Source: Trema orientale
Taxonomy: Eukaryota; Streptophyta; Magnoliopsida; Rosales; Cannabaceae
Assembly: GCA_002914845.1 (NCBI GenBank)
Contig: JXTC01000004.1
Location: forward strand, 2,566,908-2,630,907
Direction of reading: 5' to 3'
DNA length: 64,000 bases
Below the pieces are notes generated by a model that was not told where the DNA came from, searched no databases, and saw only the letters and a program-made list of their open reading frames with translations. Shown here one piece after another: positions 24,291 to 36,340 of the stretch (position 1 is its first letter; every line of letters starts with the position of its first letter). Both the position numbers and the translations under genes were made by a program.

Positions 24291-24642
24291 ATAATAATAA
24301 TAATAATGGAAAAAGACAGCCGCAATACAATCCAAAAGAAACTGAAATCTAACTGATTAGCTAATTTTAGATAAGAATTCCACTGAAAGCGAGTTGAATA
24401 TTGATCTCTTCAGTATTGAGCAAAAGCTTAGAGAGAAGAATACGAGTTTGGTTTAAAAATATTTAAAAAAAAATAATAATAATAATGGAAAAAGACAGCC
24501 GCAATACAATCCAAAAGAAACTGAAATCTAACTGATTAGATAATTTTAGATAAGAATCCACTGAAAGCGAATTGAATATTGATCTCTTCAGTATTGAGCA
24601 AAAGCTTAGAGAGAAGAATACGAGTTTGGTTTAAAAATATTT
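24291..24642. repeat. tandem duplication, period 179 bp
   Basis: Two almost identical units (24291-24464 and 24472-24642) each contain GGAAAAAGACAGCCGCAATA, TTGATCTCTTCAGTATTGAG and GAATACGAGTTTGGTTTAAA. Differences are few (GAATTCC against GAATCC, GCGAGTTG against GCGAATTG), so the duplication is recent. Confidence 0.95.
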
Positions 24643-25684
24643 TTTTGCTGATTGTTTGATACATTTATAGGATTTACGTTATTAATGTCAACTTTAGAGA
24701 GCTAACTTATAAAAACTATAGAGAGGTAGGCAGAAGAGATTCTAGATGAAGCAAACCTAACATGCCAAGAAAAAAAAAAAACAGTGCAACTACTTTTCGA
24801 GCTCAAAATTTCTTTTCATTTAAATATTATGCATGCATTTTTTTGAGCAATGCTATCTGAGTCATAAGTTTAAAACGGGCCACGTGAGAGAAAAATAATG
24901 TATAAAAATAAGCGTTCAAATGAGCCACATTCTTTAAAAGGAGGCCACGTCAGAGATAAAATTAATTATCCCGTTCGGGGATAAAAAGTTTTATTCTATT
25001 TTTTTATACCAGCAATAAGACCGTACGTAAAATTTTGACGAACAGAGTTATGGGCTATCGGGGCTTTTTTTCTTTTTGCATAAAATATTTCTCAGGAAAG
25101 ACCTAGCTAGAAACAAAATAATCTTGCGATAGTAATATTTTTTGTTTACTTCATGATGTTGTAATACTTTTTGGATCAAGTACCCATCATTATATAATAT
25201 TTTTTTTTTGGTTTATTTTTTGTTGTAAAGTTAACAATTGTCATATTCACTAAAAGACGAAGACGTTATGTTTTGACTGACCGCCAAATCGTTCAATATT
25301 GGATGAAGAGTGAAGCTAGCACGTAAACGATCGATACTCCAATTAATTAGGTGTGATATACAAAACTTGTGTTCATGAATTTTAAATTCTTCCAATTTTT
25401 TTAATGGGCAATTCTACCAATTTAAGCGGACCGGGCATAGTTAATATTTTTTTTTTAAAATTTGTTTTTCTCTCTTTAAGAACACGCATATATATATATA
25501 TATACATGGCATTGTATATATGCACAATATATATACTACTGTTTGTTCATGATCAACTAATTATTCCAGCTACAGTTAAATATTATAAGCGCTTGTCTTG
25601 AATCTTGAAAACACATCTAGCTCCCTCCGACTTTTATTTAGGTTTCCAGGCCGGCCTCGCTCCAAGAAATTGCCCTATAAAATC
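24643..25684. other. upstream region of patatin-like gene A
   Basis: AT-rich, with a TA run at 25490-25503. It should contain the promoter and 5' UTR, but no site can be singled out. An in-frame ATG at 25598 would add 29 residues to the protein. Confidence 0.45.
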
Positions 25685-28249
25685 ATGGAAGACATTATAA
25701 CATCAAAAGTTCAAAAGTTACCTCCAAAATATGGAAATGTCATAACAATTCTTAGTATAGATGGAGGAGGCATTCGAGGACTCATTCCTGGAGTTATTCT
25801 TTCTTACCTTGAATCTCAGCTTCAGGTAATTATTATTACGTCGCAACTAATTAGTTCATAAATTATGTTTGTGTAACACACACAAATATATATATATATA
25901 TAGAATATATGTTGTTCTGTAATATATAGTCCTAACAACGTAATATTTAAGTTGTGAGGTGCGTATAATATATCATATTGTAGGAGCTAGATGGTGAAGA
26001 CTTGAGACTTGCCGATTACTTCGACTTAATAGCAGGAACTAGTACAGGTGGTCTTATTACTTGTATGATATCGGCACCAAATGCCAGTAATAGGCCTTTC
26101 TTTGCTGCCAAAGATATCGTCCCATTTTACCTTGAGCACAGTCCGAAAATCTTCCCTCAGACAAGGTACAAAGACAAAATTACGACCCTTTATTTAGATA
26201 CACATATTTATATATATATATATAAGATTACGATAAAATATACTTGTATGTTTGATACATTTAAGTTACGCCGTGTATAATTCCTATATATCGATCATAA
26301 AAAAAATTGAATATCGAGCCTAATGATCTAATGCCTTCTTTTAATTAATTTGGTATTGGCATGTAACAGGGGAGTATGTGCCCCGGTTGTTGATCTGATG
26401 AAAGCACTAAAAGGACCCAAATATGATGGAAAGTATCTTCATAACCTGATATCAAAGAATTTAGGCGGATTAAAGTTGCACGACACTTTGACGAACGTGG
26501 TTATTCCTACTTTCGACGTCAAAAAACTCCAACCTATTATATTTTCATCTTACCAGGTGTTTAATTATTATTCATGTAAACAATTTAAACTATTTTGCAT
26601 TATAATGATCAGTCGCTATTTAATTAACCATCTCAACTTTTGTTATTAATTAATTATCTTGATTTTTTTTGAATAAATTGTTGGATATATATGATCATCT
26701 ATATGGTTTAGTTTGTTTTTAATTTTTACCTAATTATAATGAAACTGAGAATTACCTCCCCGTAGATAAAAACCTCTACAGTCTTGGATGCTCAACTTTC
26801 AGACATTTGCATAAGTACTTCGGCTGCCCCAACCTATTTTCCTGCCCACTCTTTCGAAAACAAAAATGAACAAGGTGAAGACAGTGAAGAATTCAACCTC
26901 ATAGACGGAGGCATAGCCGTTAATAATCCGGTAAAAATAAATTTATTTCGCGTATATCTAGTTAATTTGGAGGTTATTGATGTTTAGTGATGAAAAGGTG
27001 AGTACCATAGTATATATACACTGATTAATATATTAACATGTGTGGTGTTTGAACTTTGATGATTGTCCCAGGCTTTGGTTGCAATCAGTGAAGTAACCAA
27101 ACAAATTATTAGGCAGAATTTAGACTTTGACCCGGTTAAGCCAATGGATTACAATCGTTTTCTTGTTATCTCAATAGGGACGGGTTCAAACAGGAGTGAG
27201 CAAAAATACAGTGCTAAAATGACTTCTAAGTGGGGGATAATATCATGGTTATATAAGAATGGATCTACTCCCATAATAGATTGTTACGCTGAAGCCAGCG
27301 CTGATATGGTTCATTACCATAATTGTGTCGTTTTCCAAGCCTTTCAGTCTGAAAATAGCTACCTCCGGATTGATGTAAGTTTATTTTCTTCTTTATTTTT
27401 ATTTTTAAGTCTATTACTTTTGTGTGTGTGTGTATATATGACTATAACATATATTTCTTTAATGAAATATTTTCCAAACTATGACTTATAAGAAAGGGCT
27501 TCACATTACTTGAGTGTCACTAAATCAATTAGTCTCCCCATTGGACTAGTTAGAAGCATGGGGATCCTCTATCCATCATAAATTATATAATAATTCATCA
27601 TCTCCAATTTTCTACCATAAATTATGGAAAAACTTTGACATATTAATTCTCTAATGTTCATGAAACTTCTTTAGTTGAACATACATGTACAATACACACA
27701 CATGACATATATGAACTAAACGAAGTCACTGGTAAACCAAATAATTATAAATACATATATAAACTTTCGGATTGAATAGAAGTTTTATTGATCTTTAATG
27801 AGAATGTGTAGGACGACCAACTAAAAGGGGATGTAGCCTCCGTGGATGTAGCTACCGATGAAAACTTGAAGAAATTAGTAGAAGTGGGTCAAAATTTGCT
27901 GAAGAAACCAGTTTCACGCCTTAATGTGGAAACCGGTCTCTATGAACCAATTAAGAATGGTGGTACCAACGAGGAAGCACTCAAAAGGTTATATTATCGT
28001 ATTTTTAGTTTCATAAAAATATTGAACCACTTAGTATAATCGCAAACACACACACATACGTATATACGTATATTATGTACTAGCTGATCTGGTACGTAAC
28101 TGTCCCTTTTTACTGAATTAAATTTCAATTACCCGGTTAATGCTAATTGATGCAGGTTTGCAAAGTTACTGTCCGATGAAAAGAAACTCCGAGAATCCAA
28201 TGCCAAAGTCAAAGGACCAATAGTAGGCGCATCTCATGGTCTAGTTTAG
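25685..28249 (+). CDS. patatin-like phospholipase A (lipid acyl hydrolase)
   Basis: There are seven exons: 25685-25825, 25984-26165, 26370-26556, 26766-26930, 27072-27374, 27812-27987 and 28156-28249. The joined frame is 415 aa, near the usual 400 for plant patatins. The family hydrolyses acyl groups from membrane phospholipids and galactolipids with a Ser-Asp dyad. DGGGIRG (26-32) is the oxyanion-hole loop, GTSTG (65-69) carries the nucleophile Ser67, and DGG (217-219) carries Asp217. No signal peptide is seen, so it is probably cytosolic and membrane-associating, like pPLA-II enzymes rather than vacuolar tuber patatin. The start at 25685 is preferred over the in-frame ATG at 25598 because exon 1 is then 47 codons, as in the paralogue at 36341-39265. 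The neighbouring CTLH gene is convergent. Confidence 0.92.
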
Positions 28250-29213
28250 TACTCTAATACTGTTGACTAATGATGAATTTGGAATTCTCCTAATTTCACC
28301 TGTGCAATATTGGTTTGGAACTGAATAATTTTTTTAAACCTATCTCCCAGAAATCGGGAAATTTGTGTACATGTAATTTGTGTGTATATATACATGCCTA
28401 TAATTCCTATACATGTGCTTGGTTCTATGATCACCAACGATCTGCAGTATGATATATTTATATGGGCAATGTTCAGGGGCCGAAAGACCTCCAGAACGGG
28501 GTAAGTTGAATTAAAATTGTTCATTTAGCCTGACGTTGAAATGGAAAAAACTACTAGTATAAGAGAATTATTTTTCCAATTTCAATAGCAATAAGAATAG
28601 GAGCATAACACGACCCTCGCCTAGGGAAAATAGTAAAATTATGAAGTACGTGTACGACCTCTTTTTATTGTTGCTACACAATTGTGACTCGTTGCGGTTG
28701 TTTTCTTTTCTACTGTGTTTTGTCTTTCATTGACATTCCTTGGAGCAATGCGTACTTGTTTTTCTGGATAGTGTTTATAAAATATAATCAAGAAAAGTGA
28801 TTTATTTAAAGCTAATCTACGACGTCATTTTTTAGCAATTTTTCTTATCACTTGTTCATTTTAGTCCAACCATATAGTTCAAGAATTTAGATCTACAATA
28901 TTAAAATTAATTGAACAAATTGAGATTTTTGTAATCAGATCCATCACTTGAACCAATAAAACTGTTTTCTTTTCATTAATAATACCGACGAAGCAAAAAC
29001 CTTATACTATTTATTTTCATATTAAGATACAAGTATCAGCTGAGTCTACTGTATATACCATGCTTACCCTTTCAAACAAGCTCTACAAGACTATATCTAC
29101 AGGGTAAAGTACACAAGGCATCAATTGAATCAACAAATATCAAGAAAATAAAGAGATTGTAATGATGAATATACAAGCACACCGTTGGGACATTCTCAGT
29201 GGTACGATTCAAG
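28250..29213. other. convergent intergenic region and 3' UTRs
   Basis: It lies between the stop codons of patatin-like gene A (plus) and the CTLH gene (minus), so it must hold both 3' UTRs. No other feature is recognised. Confidence 0.5.
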
Positions 29214-32200
29214 CTATGCAAATATTTGCTGAATGACTGTCTCAGCGTTCCCATTGTACTGAGCAAGAAGATGGATGGCATCAGCCCTTGGCAATGCGAG
29301 AAATTCCTGCATCGATCCAAAACAATAATTTACTTTAGCTAACCAGTTCTAGGAATCGAACAGGTAAATGTACTAGCACTTAGCCTATCTGTTAAAAGGA
29401 AAAAGATGCAAGGTTCTAGACTTCATTTACCACAAAGCTTGATAAAGAGAATCAATTAGGTTATCTGTTATAACTACTCAGTATTGTATAAGGTAACTTG
29501 TCCTACACTATAGACCTATAGGGCAGTCTAGTGAATCCTATCAGACTAGGGAAGACGTGCACCTTGGTTGGAACATAAGGACTATTGTTTACAAGTTTTC
29601 ATCAGACCAAAGAAGTTGGCCACTAAGATCACATTCTAAACTCTAAAGAAGGCATGACAATTTGAAGAAACATATTTCCACAGCCCATATGGACATGGTT
29701 AAAGAAGCAAAGTTACTTGACAAGGTTCAACCTACTAAGATATGGAAAACTCACCATCACTTTCAAAATTGCATTTTCATCACAGACAATGTCTCTAGAC
29801 GACACTTGAGTGGGACTGCTGCCATCTTCTGACATCCTACTGCTTGAAGATTGAGTAACCTGGGGTGATCCAATGGACGATCTGTCTGTATTCGACTTTG
29901 ATGTAGCAAGAGTAGTTAGCAAAGAAGGATTAGCTTCCTTCAAGGAATCAATCTGCAAAAGATTTTCAAAGCGATCTTTGCACATTTGAAGTTTAAACCA
30001 CTCGTTATGCGAGTGAAGGGTGGTTCTAATTATTTTCATAAGCTGGGGTTCTTCAATTCCAAGCCTTTTACCAATTGCAACCTGTCAGAGATGAAGTTTT
30101 AATATCAGTAAACGTTGGAAAAGATAACGGAAGGCCATCTGAATAGATTACTGGAAGATTCAGTATTACAAAATAAAAGAAAAAGGTATTTTCCAGAAGG
30201 ATTCCTAAAGGGGCAGTAAAGACGTATAATAGGGAACGGACAACTAATCAAAATATTGCATTAATAATTATCACAAAACAAAGTCAGCCAGCAAACTATG
30301 ACAAACCTGGAGCGAACTTGCAAGAGCATGTAAAGGCAATCCCTTCCCAAGTGCTTCTTCATTAGGCTGAAGCAGCGCCAACAGAGTCTCCTTCAAAGGT
30401 TTCAGTAAAGTTGGATCACTAGAAGCTAAAGGACCTAAGTGAGAGCATGCTACCCTCAGAGCACTGGAATAATCTCCAGAACTCACCAACTTCAGGAATT
30501 CAACCTATATTGAATAAAATAAACAAGTAAGGATTCTGCAAAAAATAATTAATAATTAAAAAAAGGTTGCCAATTCAGTAGGTATTTTTTTTTTCTAACC
30601 AATGTGTAGGTATTTTTTTTTTAGCCATTAGATCGATGATCTAACGGTTAAAATGAGGTGCATAAAAAGACGTGCATCATTAATGCTTTTTCTCTCTCCT
30701 ACTTTTTAATATAAAAAAATATGCAAAAAAAATTTTCATTGGCCAAAATGATACCTATGTATAGGTTAAAAAAAAAAAAATACCTACTGGATTGGTGCCC
30801 TTAAAAAAAATGTTCGCAAAGTTTCCTAAATGAAACCATTGGCAATATAAAATCAGCAAACCTGCTTAAGCTGGAATAGCAAAGTAGGATTTTGCACAAA
30901 GAAGTTTGGATCTAAAGCATTAACTTCTTCAACGACCTCTGCAGCCATTCCTTTACTAGCTAGTTCCTTCATCCCTAGAACAATCTCATATTTATCCATC
31001 CTATTGTTAATATCTAACAGGGAATGTCTTTCTGAACCCTGCACAAAGAATTAATGTCATAACCAAAATAAGATTATGATGGAGATCATAAAAATAATTT
31101 ATGCACCTATTTTAGGCATAAATCTGAAGCTAAATATTAGGTTGTTTATTTACCTATTTTTTTTAATTAGAATTATTATTTGATTTAATCTACTAGGAGT
31201 TATTAGAGTTTATGTTTAATTTAAACTCTCTTTAATTAGTTTCCTAGTCAATTCAGGATTTGTTATTTGCCCATCTATAAAGAAGCCTTGCTACGTTCAT
31301 TATTTTTCACAACTGCTATGAATTAATAAACTACCAATTTTCTCTCTCTCAAATCTGTTTTCTTCTACTTCTCCCTCTAGATTCATCTATTTCTCTCTCT
31401 TCTTCTCTCGTCTCTTCTATTTTCTTCCTTGGTTCTACATCAGATAAGCAACAATACAGACATGGAACAAGTGACATATAATAGGCAAGGCTACCCTGTA
31501 CTCTCATAAGCATTCAACCATTTACCTGATGTTCCCGGGAGACAAATGTGTTACTTGTGGTAAGCTCTTGCTTACTAGATTCATCTGAAGAAATGCTAGG
31601 AGTATAACATACATCATTATGTCTTCCCCTCCACCGCTTACGTTTACTCCTTTCTCCAGCGCTAGCTCTGCTTCTTTGCTGAACTCTTAAATTTTCGGGC
31701 TGCTGAGCCTGAGATCCACTGGTACTACAGTCTTCATGAATGGAAGTCGGTTCACACGCATATCGTAATTCAAGATCAATTCCTTGTGTGCTAGCAGCAT
31801 TAACATTCTTTTCAGGTGACACATCCATGTGACTAATAGACGAATCACCCTCAGAATGTTTACTGGCACTACAATCCACTTCAACAGATAAAGCTCCTGG
31901 TGAGCAAATACCAAGCACTGGTTGATCAACTTTTAATGGTTTGGAAAAGGGTTGAATTCCTGACACAGAAGGAATCATAAATAGTTCCATGGAAATAATC
32001 AGAATTTCAAAATCTTAACAATAGGGGGAAAGTGGAAGGTTTTTGTGATCAATAAGATAAAAGTAAAAGCTTTACTCACCAGAAGGGGATGCAACAACAG
32101 AGTCCACAATGCCCCTATAAACACAATATTCATGTACAAGCTCATCAAGCATGGAGACATCCAATTTCATCCGACATAATTCGTTCTGCAACATGAAAAT

Positions 32201-33268
32201 AAAGTTAGAGACATTTAAGATCATAGAACTCCAGCCAACGATAGGCAACATGCTAACATAAATAACTATGCCACCTAAATACAAAAAGACATAATCAAGT
32301 AATTTAAGCTATGTGCACAACTTCTTCTAATTATGAATGAGCTCAATACAGAAGTAACTGTTATTATGAACACAAAGCAATGCTGAAACTAATTTTCTTT
32401 CTTCTTGTGGGGAAGAAGAGGACAATGAGGGAGGGGAGGAACTATCTGAAAGCAATTCAATTAAGAGAGAATCGTTTTGTATTCAATAACCTGAAAAGCC
32501 TGGAATAAGTCACCCTTTGCAAATCTCAAGCTATCAACCGCCCCTTGTCTTGTAAGCTCTACAGCATGTGCAAGAGCTTGAATGTCCACCTGGTTTTCAA
32601 AGCAATCATGCAAAACTAAAATGCATAAGAGGCATTTACATGCTCGTTTTTTCAAGAGTAGGTATCTTAACAAGTTAACACCCAATGGCCTAAAACATGA
32701 ATGAGAAAATAAGCACAGGCATGCAATGAATCATTATGATAATGAAGTTATAGTCCAGCTGCATCTAACATCAGATATCAGGCTATATTATGGGAAATTC
32801 ACCTCATCAAATGGAGGAGCTTCATATAAGCTCTCTTGGGGTGTTGCAGGGGGATCACGGTCCTCAAGGAGCAACCTCTCAGTAAGATCTGATATGGGTG
32901 AAAATACTCCTTGACGAAAGCAAAATCCTTTATGTATGCTGCGTAGATGTAAAAGGAAAAAAATCAAACATAATCACAACAAGCTTACAAGTCAACACAT
33001 AAACAAACAAATAAAATCTACTGAAAGTAAACAAACCTTATCAAATATCTTAACGTCATTGAAAAAATAGGATCATATGCATGTAAATGAGCTCTTAATA
33101 CAGTTGACAATAGTCCAGCAATGTCAAGCCTCCTCCTTTCAGACCACTGAAAATATAGTACACTGCTAAGTTACACAGCTAACAGAGAGTTTTTCAAATA
33201 TGAATATAAAAGAAAAAACTTAAAAAAGCATAGTCACCTATTGGCACAAGTGGAAACTAAAGATTATG

Positions 33269-33302
<34 letters not shown>

Positions 33303-34381
33303 TGGAACCAATTCCTGTCCACAAAAATATATTACATTAAATCCTACCTCATTTGCTACCGGAGAAGTATGGTCATCTTTGTCATATATGAAGGCAAGAA
33401 GCACATGCTTGAATTCCTCATATGCTTCCTTAATTACGGATAAAGAAATATGTCAGAATCCAGAACTAAATAGAAGGAACAAAACAATCGAATTCATCTA
33501 ACCAACTAGTCTTATACAACAAAGTGAGTCCGCTCAATATATTAAACAAATGCAGGCACTAGCCATAGTGTAATGAACTTGTCAAGCCTTGATTTTCATT
33601 CAAATTTTCAAATCATTTTCACAAAGAAAAGGCAAATAATAACAGAAATTAAAGACGAAGGAACTACCGGGTATGCATCAAGAGCACAAGGAGCAAGAGA
33701 GGTCCTCAAGCAACTAATTGCGGAGTCGCGATCCTCCACAGTTCCTCTTCTCAATAGCTCAATAAATTTCTTCACAAACATTTGAGTAAAAATCAAAATT
33801 GATTGAATCAATCAACACAACAAGAGTCAAATTATGAAATTAAAAGAGTGCTAGACCTAAAATTTCCTTTCTATGTTAACATCAATTCGAACGAAATGAA
33901 AACCAAATTGGATTAGATAAAATAGTACTTGAAATAGAAATTTAGTAATTAAGGCATTGCAGGGGGAAATGAATAACCAAAACTTCAAAAAAAAGAAACT
34001 TAATTTTCATGACTGCTCGAATTTTCTCGGCATCCAAACAGAAAACACATATTCGTATAAGACTAATTTTTTTACCTGCTTATGTAAGCGGAAGAGAAGC
34101 CTGTGATCATCGAGAATGAAAGGGGCGTGCGCTCGAAGGAGATCGATGGCGGCATCAACCTCACCAGACTCCAACGACCGTCTGATCTGGCGAATGATTA
34201 GTCTGGAGTGATAAGACGAGGACGAAAGAGACGGAGATGAAGACGAAGAAGGCGGAGAATGTACGGACGACGGAGAAGGAGAAGACGTGGAGGAGTCCTC
34301 GATTAGGTTCTCGGATTTGGCGAAATCGATGACCAGGGCGTCGAGTGCTTCCCAGTTAACGGGCGCGGAGGAGGACTCCAT
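29214..34381 (-). CDS. protein with two CTLH/CRA modules and a UBA-like C-terminus (RanBPM/GID-related)
   Basis: Twelve coding exons (minus): 34076-34381, 33668-33769, 33348-33428, 33037-33146, 32803-32938, 32491-32589, 32080-32185, 31526-31959, 30862-31038, 30307-30504, 29755-30081, 29214-29306. The joined frame is 722 aa. Residues about 65-245 form a CTLH/CRA helical module (IRRSLESGEVDAAIDLL, then KFIELLRRG). A Ser-rich linker (315-458) carries the basic cluster RSKRKRWRGR, a possible nuclear signal. A second module follows (about 470-640, with VEFLKLVSSGDYSSAL). The last 38 residues (ILKVMEFLALPRADAIHLLA...) look like a UBA domain. CTLH/CRA proteins are subunits of RanBPM/GID E3 ligase complexes; I believe the Arabidopsis counterpart is the At5g66810 type (from memory). 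The second exon uses an AAG acceptor. The in-frame upstream ATG at 34498 was not used because it adds only low-complexity residues. Confidence 0.85.
30565..30800. mobile_element. MITE in an intron of the CTLH gene (236 bp, 9-bp target duplication)
   Basis: The ends GGTTGCCAATTCAGTAGGTA and TACCTACTGGATTGGTGCCC form imperfect terminal inverted repeats. TTAAAAAAA flanks both sides (30556-30564, 30801-30809). That is 9 bp, compatible with a Mutator-type element, although a low-complexity duplication is weaker proof. Confidence 0.75.
31085..31442 (+). mobile_element. LTR-like retrotransposon fragment in an intron of the CTLH gene
   Basis: The stretch TTAGTTTCCTAGTCAATTCA, then CATCTATAAAGAAGCC, then ATGAATTAATAAACTACCAA and a CT-rich end resembles the TATA/transcript-start part of Copia or TRIM LTRs. 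The edges are uncertain and no target duplication was found. Confidence 0.4.
33273..33300. repeat. TA microsatellite in a CTLH-gene intron
   Basis: Alternating TA of about 28 bases between coding exons 3 and 4 of the CTLH gene. Confidence 0.9.
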
Positions 34382-35752
34382 CTGGTTTTTCAGTTTGGTT
34401 CTCGGGAAAATCTCTTGGGAGGAAAAAAGAAAAAAAAAAAAAAAAATTGAGAGAAGAAAAAATCGTAATCGTCTGGAAAATTTTTCCCTGAATAGCAAGA
34501 AAGGCGGCGATGTGAGGTCAAAAAAAAAAAAGAAAGTTGGATTGGACGTTATATAGGTGCCAAGTGTCCATCACATCAGGGAGCCTTTTTTATGGCCGGT
34601 TAATGCTGTTCTCACCGGCCAAGTAAATTTTCTAGGATAGGATGGAATTAGAATTTAACCACCCCAGATACGACATGTCGTTTTTTGTTAGAGGGAAATG
34701 AATTTAGAAAGAGAAAATTGGAATACACAATCATATGTTTTTTCCTCTGACGTAAGGAAAAAAAAGAAAGGATTTTAAAAAATATTGCTGTCTAAATCTT
34801 TAAATTTGAACTTTTTCTTGTCAAAAGTTTATCATGATCAACGCAATACAGGCTAATAGTAGTGAGTGAGAATACAATTCAGCTACTAATTGATAAAGAT
34901 TGAAAACTCAACCAAATAAATATAACTTTAAAAACTGTCATAACATGATATAGGATAGATTATGTCTATTTATGTAAATAAGCAATATTTATTTTGTTTG
35001 GTTAATTTTTTAAGTTTATATTTGTTCAGTTGAATCTTTTTAGTGTTTATGGAGGATTAAGTTTTCATTCTTACTCTTCCCTCCAAAAAAACAAAAAAAA
35101 AAAAAGTATTTATTCTTGCTCATTGGTTTTGAAAAAAGTGAAAACTCAAAGTTAATTGCATAATTTTACCGTTTTCAAATTATAACTGGGTTTGGGGAAG
35201 CTCGTAAAATGAGACCATTCAAGAAACGAAAATGAGACTGGCCTTATTACTTATGCACAAATATTTTTCCTTTTTTTCTTTGAAACTGATTGTAAAATTC
35301 TCAAAACAATTTAACATGAAACTTGGTTTTTTCGACCAGAAAAAAAAAAAAAATCAAGAATCTCCCAGTGTTTGAGAATTATATTTTCTTTTCCATTTAT
35401 TGATATTACACAACATCATTTATGCTAAGTTATCATTTATGCTAAGTTTTAGGCACAAAAAGATAAATTGCAAGTTCATCTCTTGAAATTATATTAATTT
35501 CTAGAGTACTTTTTTTTTTTTTTTGGCAAACTAGAAAATAGAAATAGCCCAAAGTTTCATGCAAAAAATAAAAACCAAAAATAAAAAGGGTCCAATATCC
35601 GGTAAGTAGTATTACAAGCAGTGATGCCAACATCTAAGCAATCAGCACATAAATTGAGAATTTATTAAGAAAACTGCAGTGTACTTAGCGGCCAAAACTA
35701 AAAAAAAAAAAAAAAAGCAATATTTAAGCAGGAAAATAAAGTTCATTCAAAG
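34382..35752. other. 5' region of the CTLH gene and AT-rich intergenic DNA
   Basis: The first 200 bases should contain the minus-strand 5' UTR and promoter and include an A-rich run at 34429-34446. Beyond that I see only AT-rich sequence with poly-A/T runs. Confidence 0.5.
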
Positions 35753-36269
35753 TAGGGGTGTTCATCCGATCCAATCCGCACTTTTTCAGCATATTTATAT
35801 CCGATCCACATTAGATCCAATCTGCAAATGTGCGGATTGGATCGGTTACTTTAGATCGGTTAGTTGGACTTTATGAATAAACTTTTAAAATTGGGCTTTA
35901 TGTCATTTTTTGTTTTAGATTATTTAATTTTAGCACAAATTTGAGTATTTTTTTTTACAAATTTGGCTAATTATTGATCATATATATGTGTATAAATTAA
36001 ATACAATCTATTAAAATCTAAAATTAAACTTAATTTAAACCCAAAATATTAAATAATATATATTTTATTTAAAAATCTATATATTATGTGCGGATTGGAT
36101 TGGATCGGTTACTTTTTCAAAGTAAAAAAAGTATTCGATCCGCAGAAGTGCAGAATTCAATTTTTGGATCCAATCCAATCATCACAAGTGTGAATATCCG
36201 GACTTTGCGGATTTGATTGGATTAGATCGTGCGGATTGAATTGGATCGTGCAAATTTTGAACACCCCTA
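35753..36269. mobile_element. non-autonomous hAT-like element (517 bp)
   Basis: The ends are TAGGGGTGTTCA and TGAACACCCCTA, perfect 12-bp terminal inverted repeats. The flanks ATTCAAAG (35745-35752) and GTTCAAAG (36270-36277) form an 8-bp duplication with one mismatch, as expected for hAT. Internal blocks of GCGGATTGGATCGG and GATCCAATCC recur in both orientations. It ends about 70 bp from the stop codon of patatin-like gene B and may lie in its 3' UTR. Confidence 0.85.
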
Positions 36270-36340
36270 GTTCAAAGCATCTTCTTCTGGAGTCTGCAGG
36301 TTGGCGAACATATCCTTGATTAGAATTTAGAGGTAAACTC

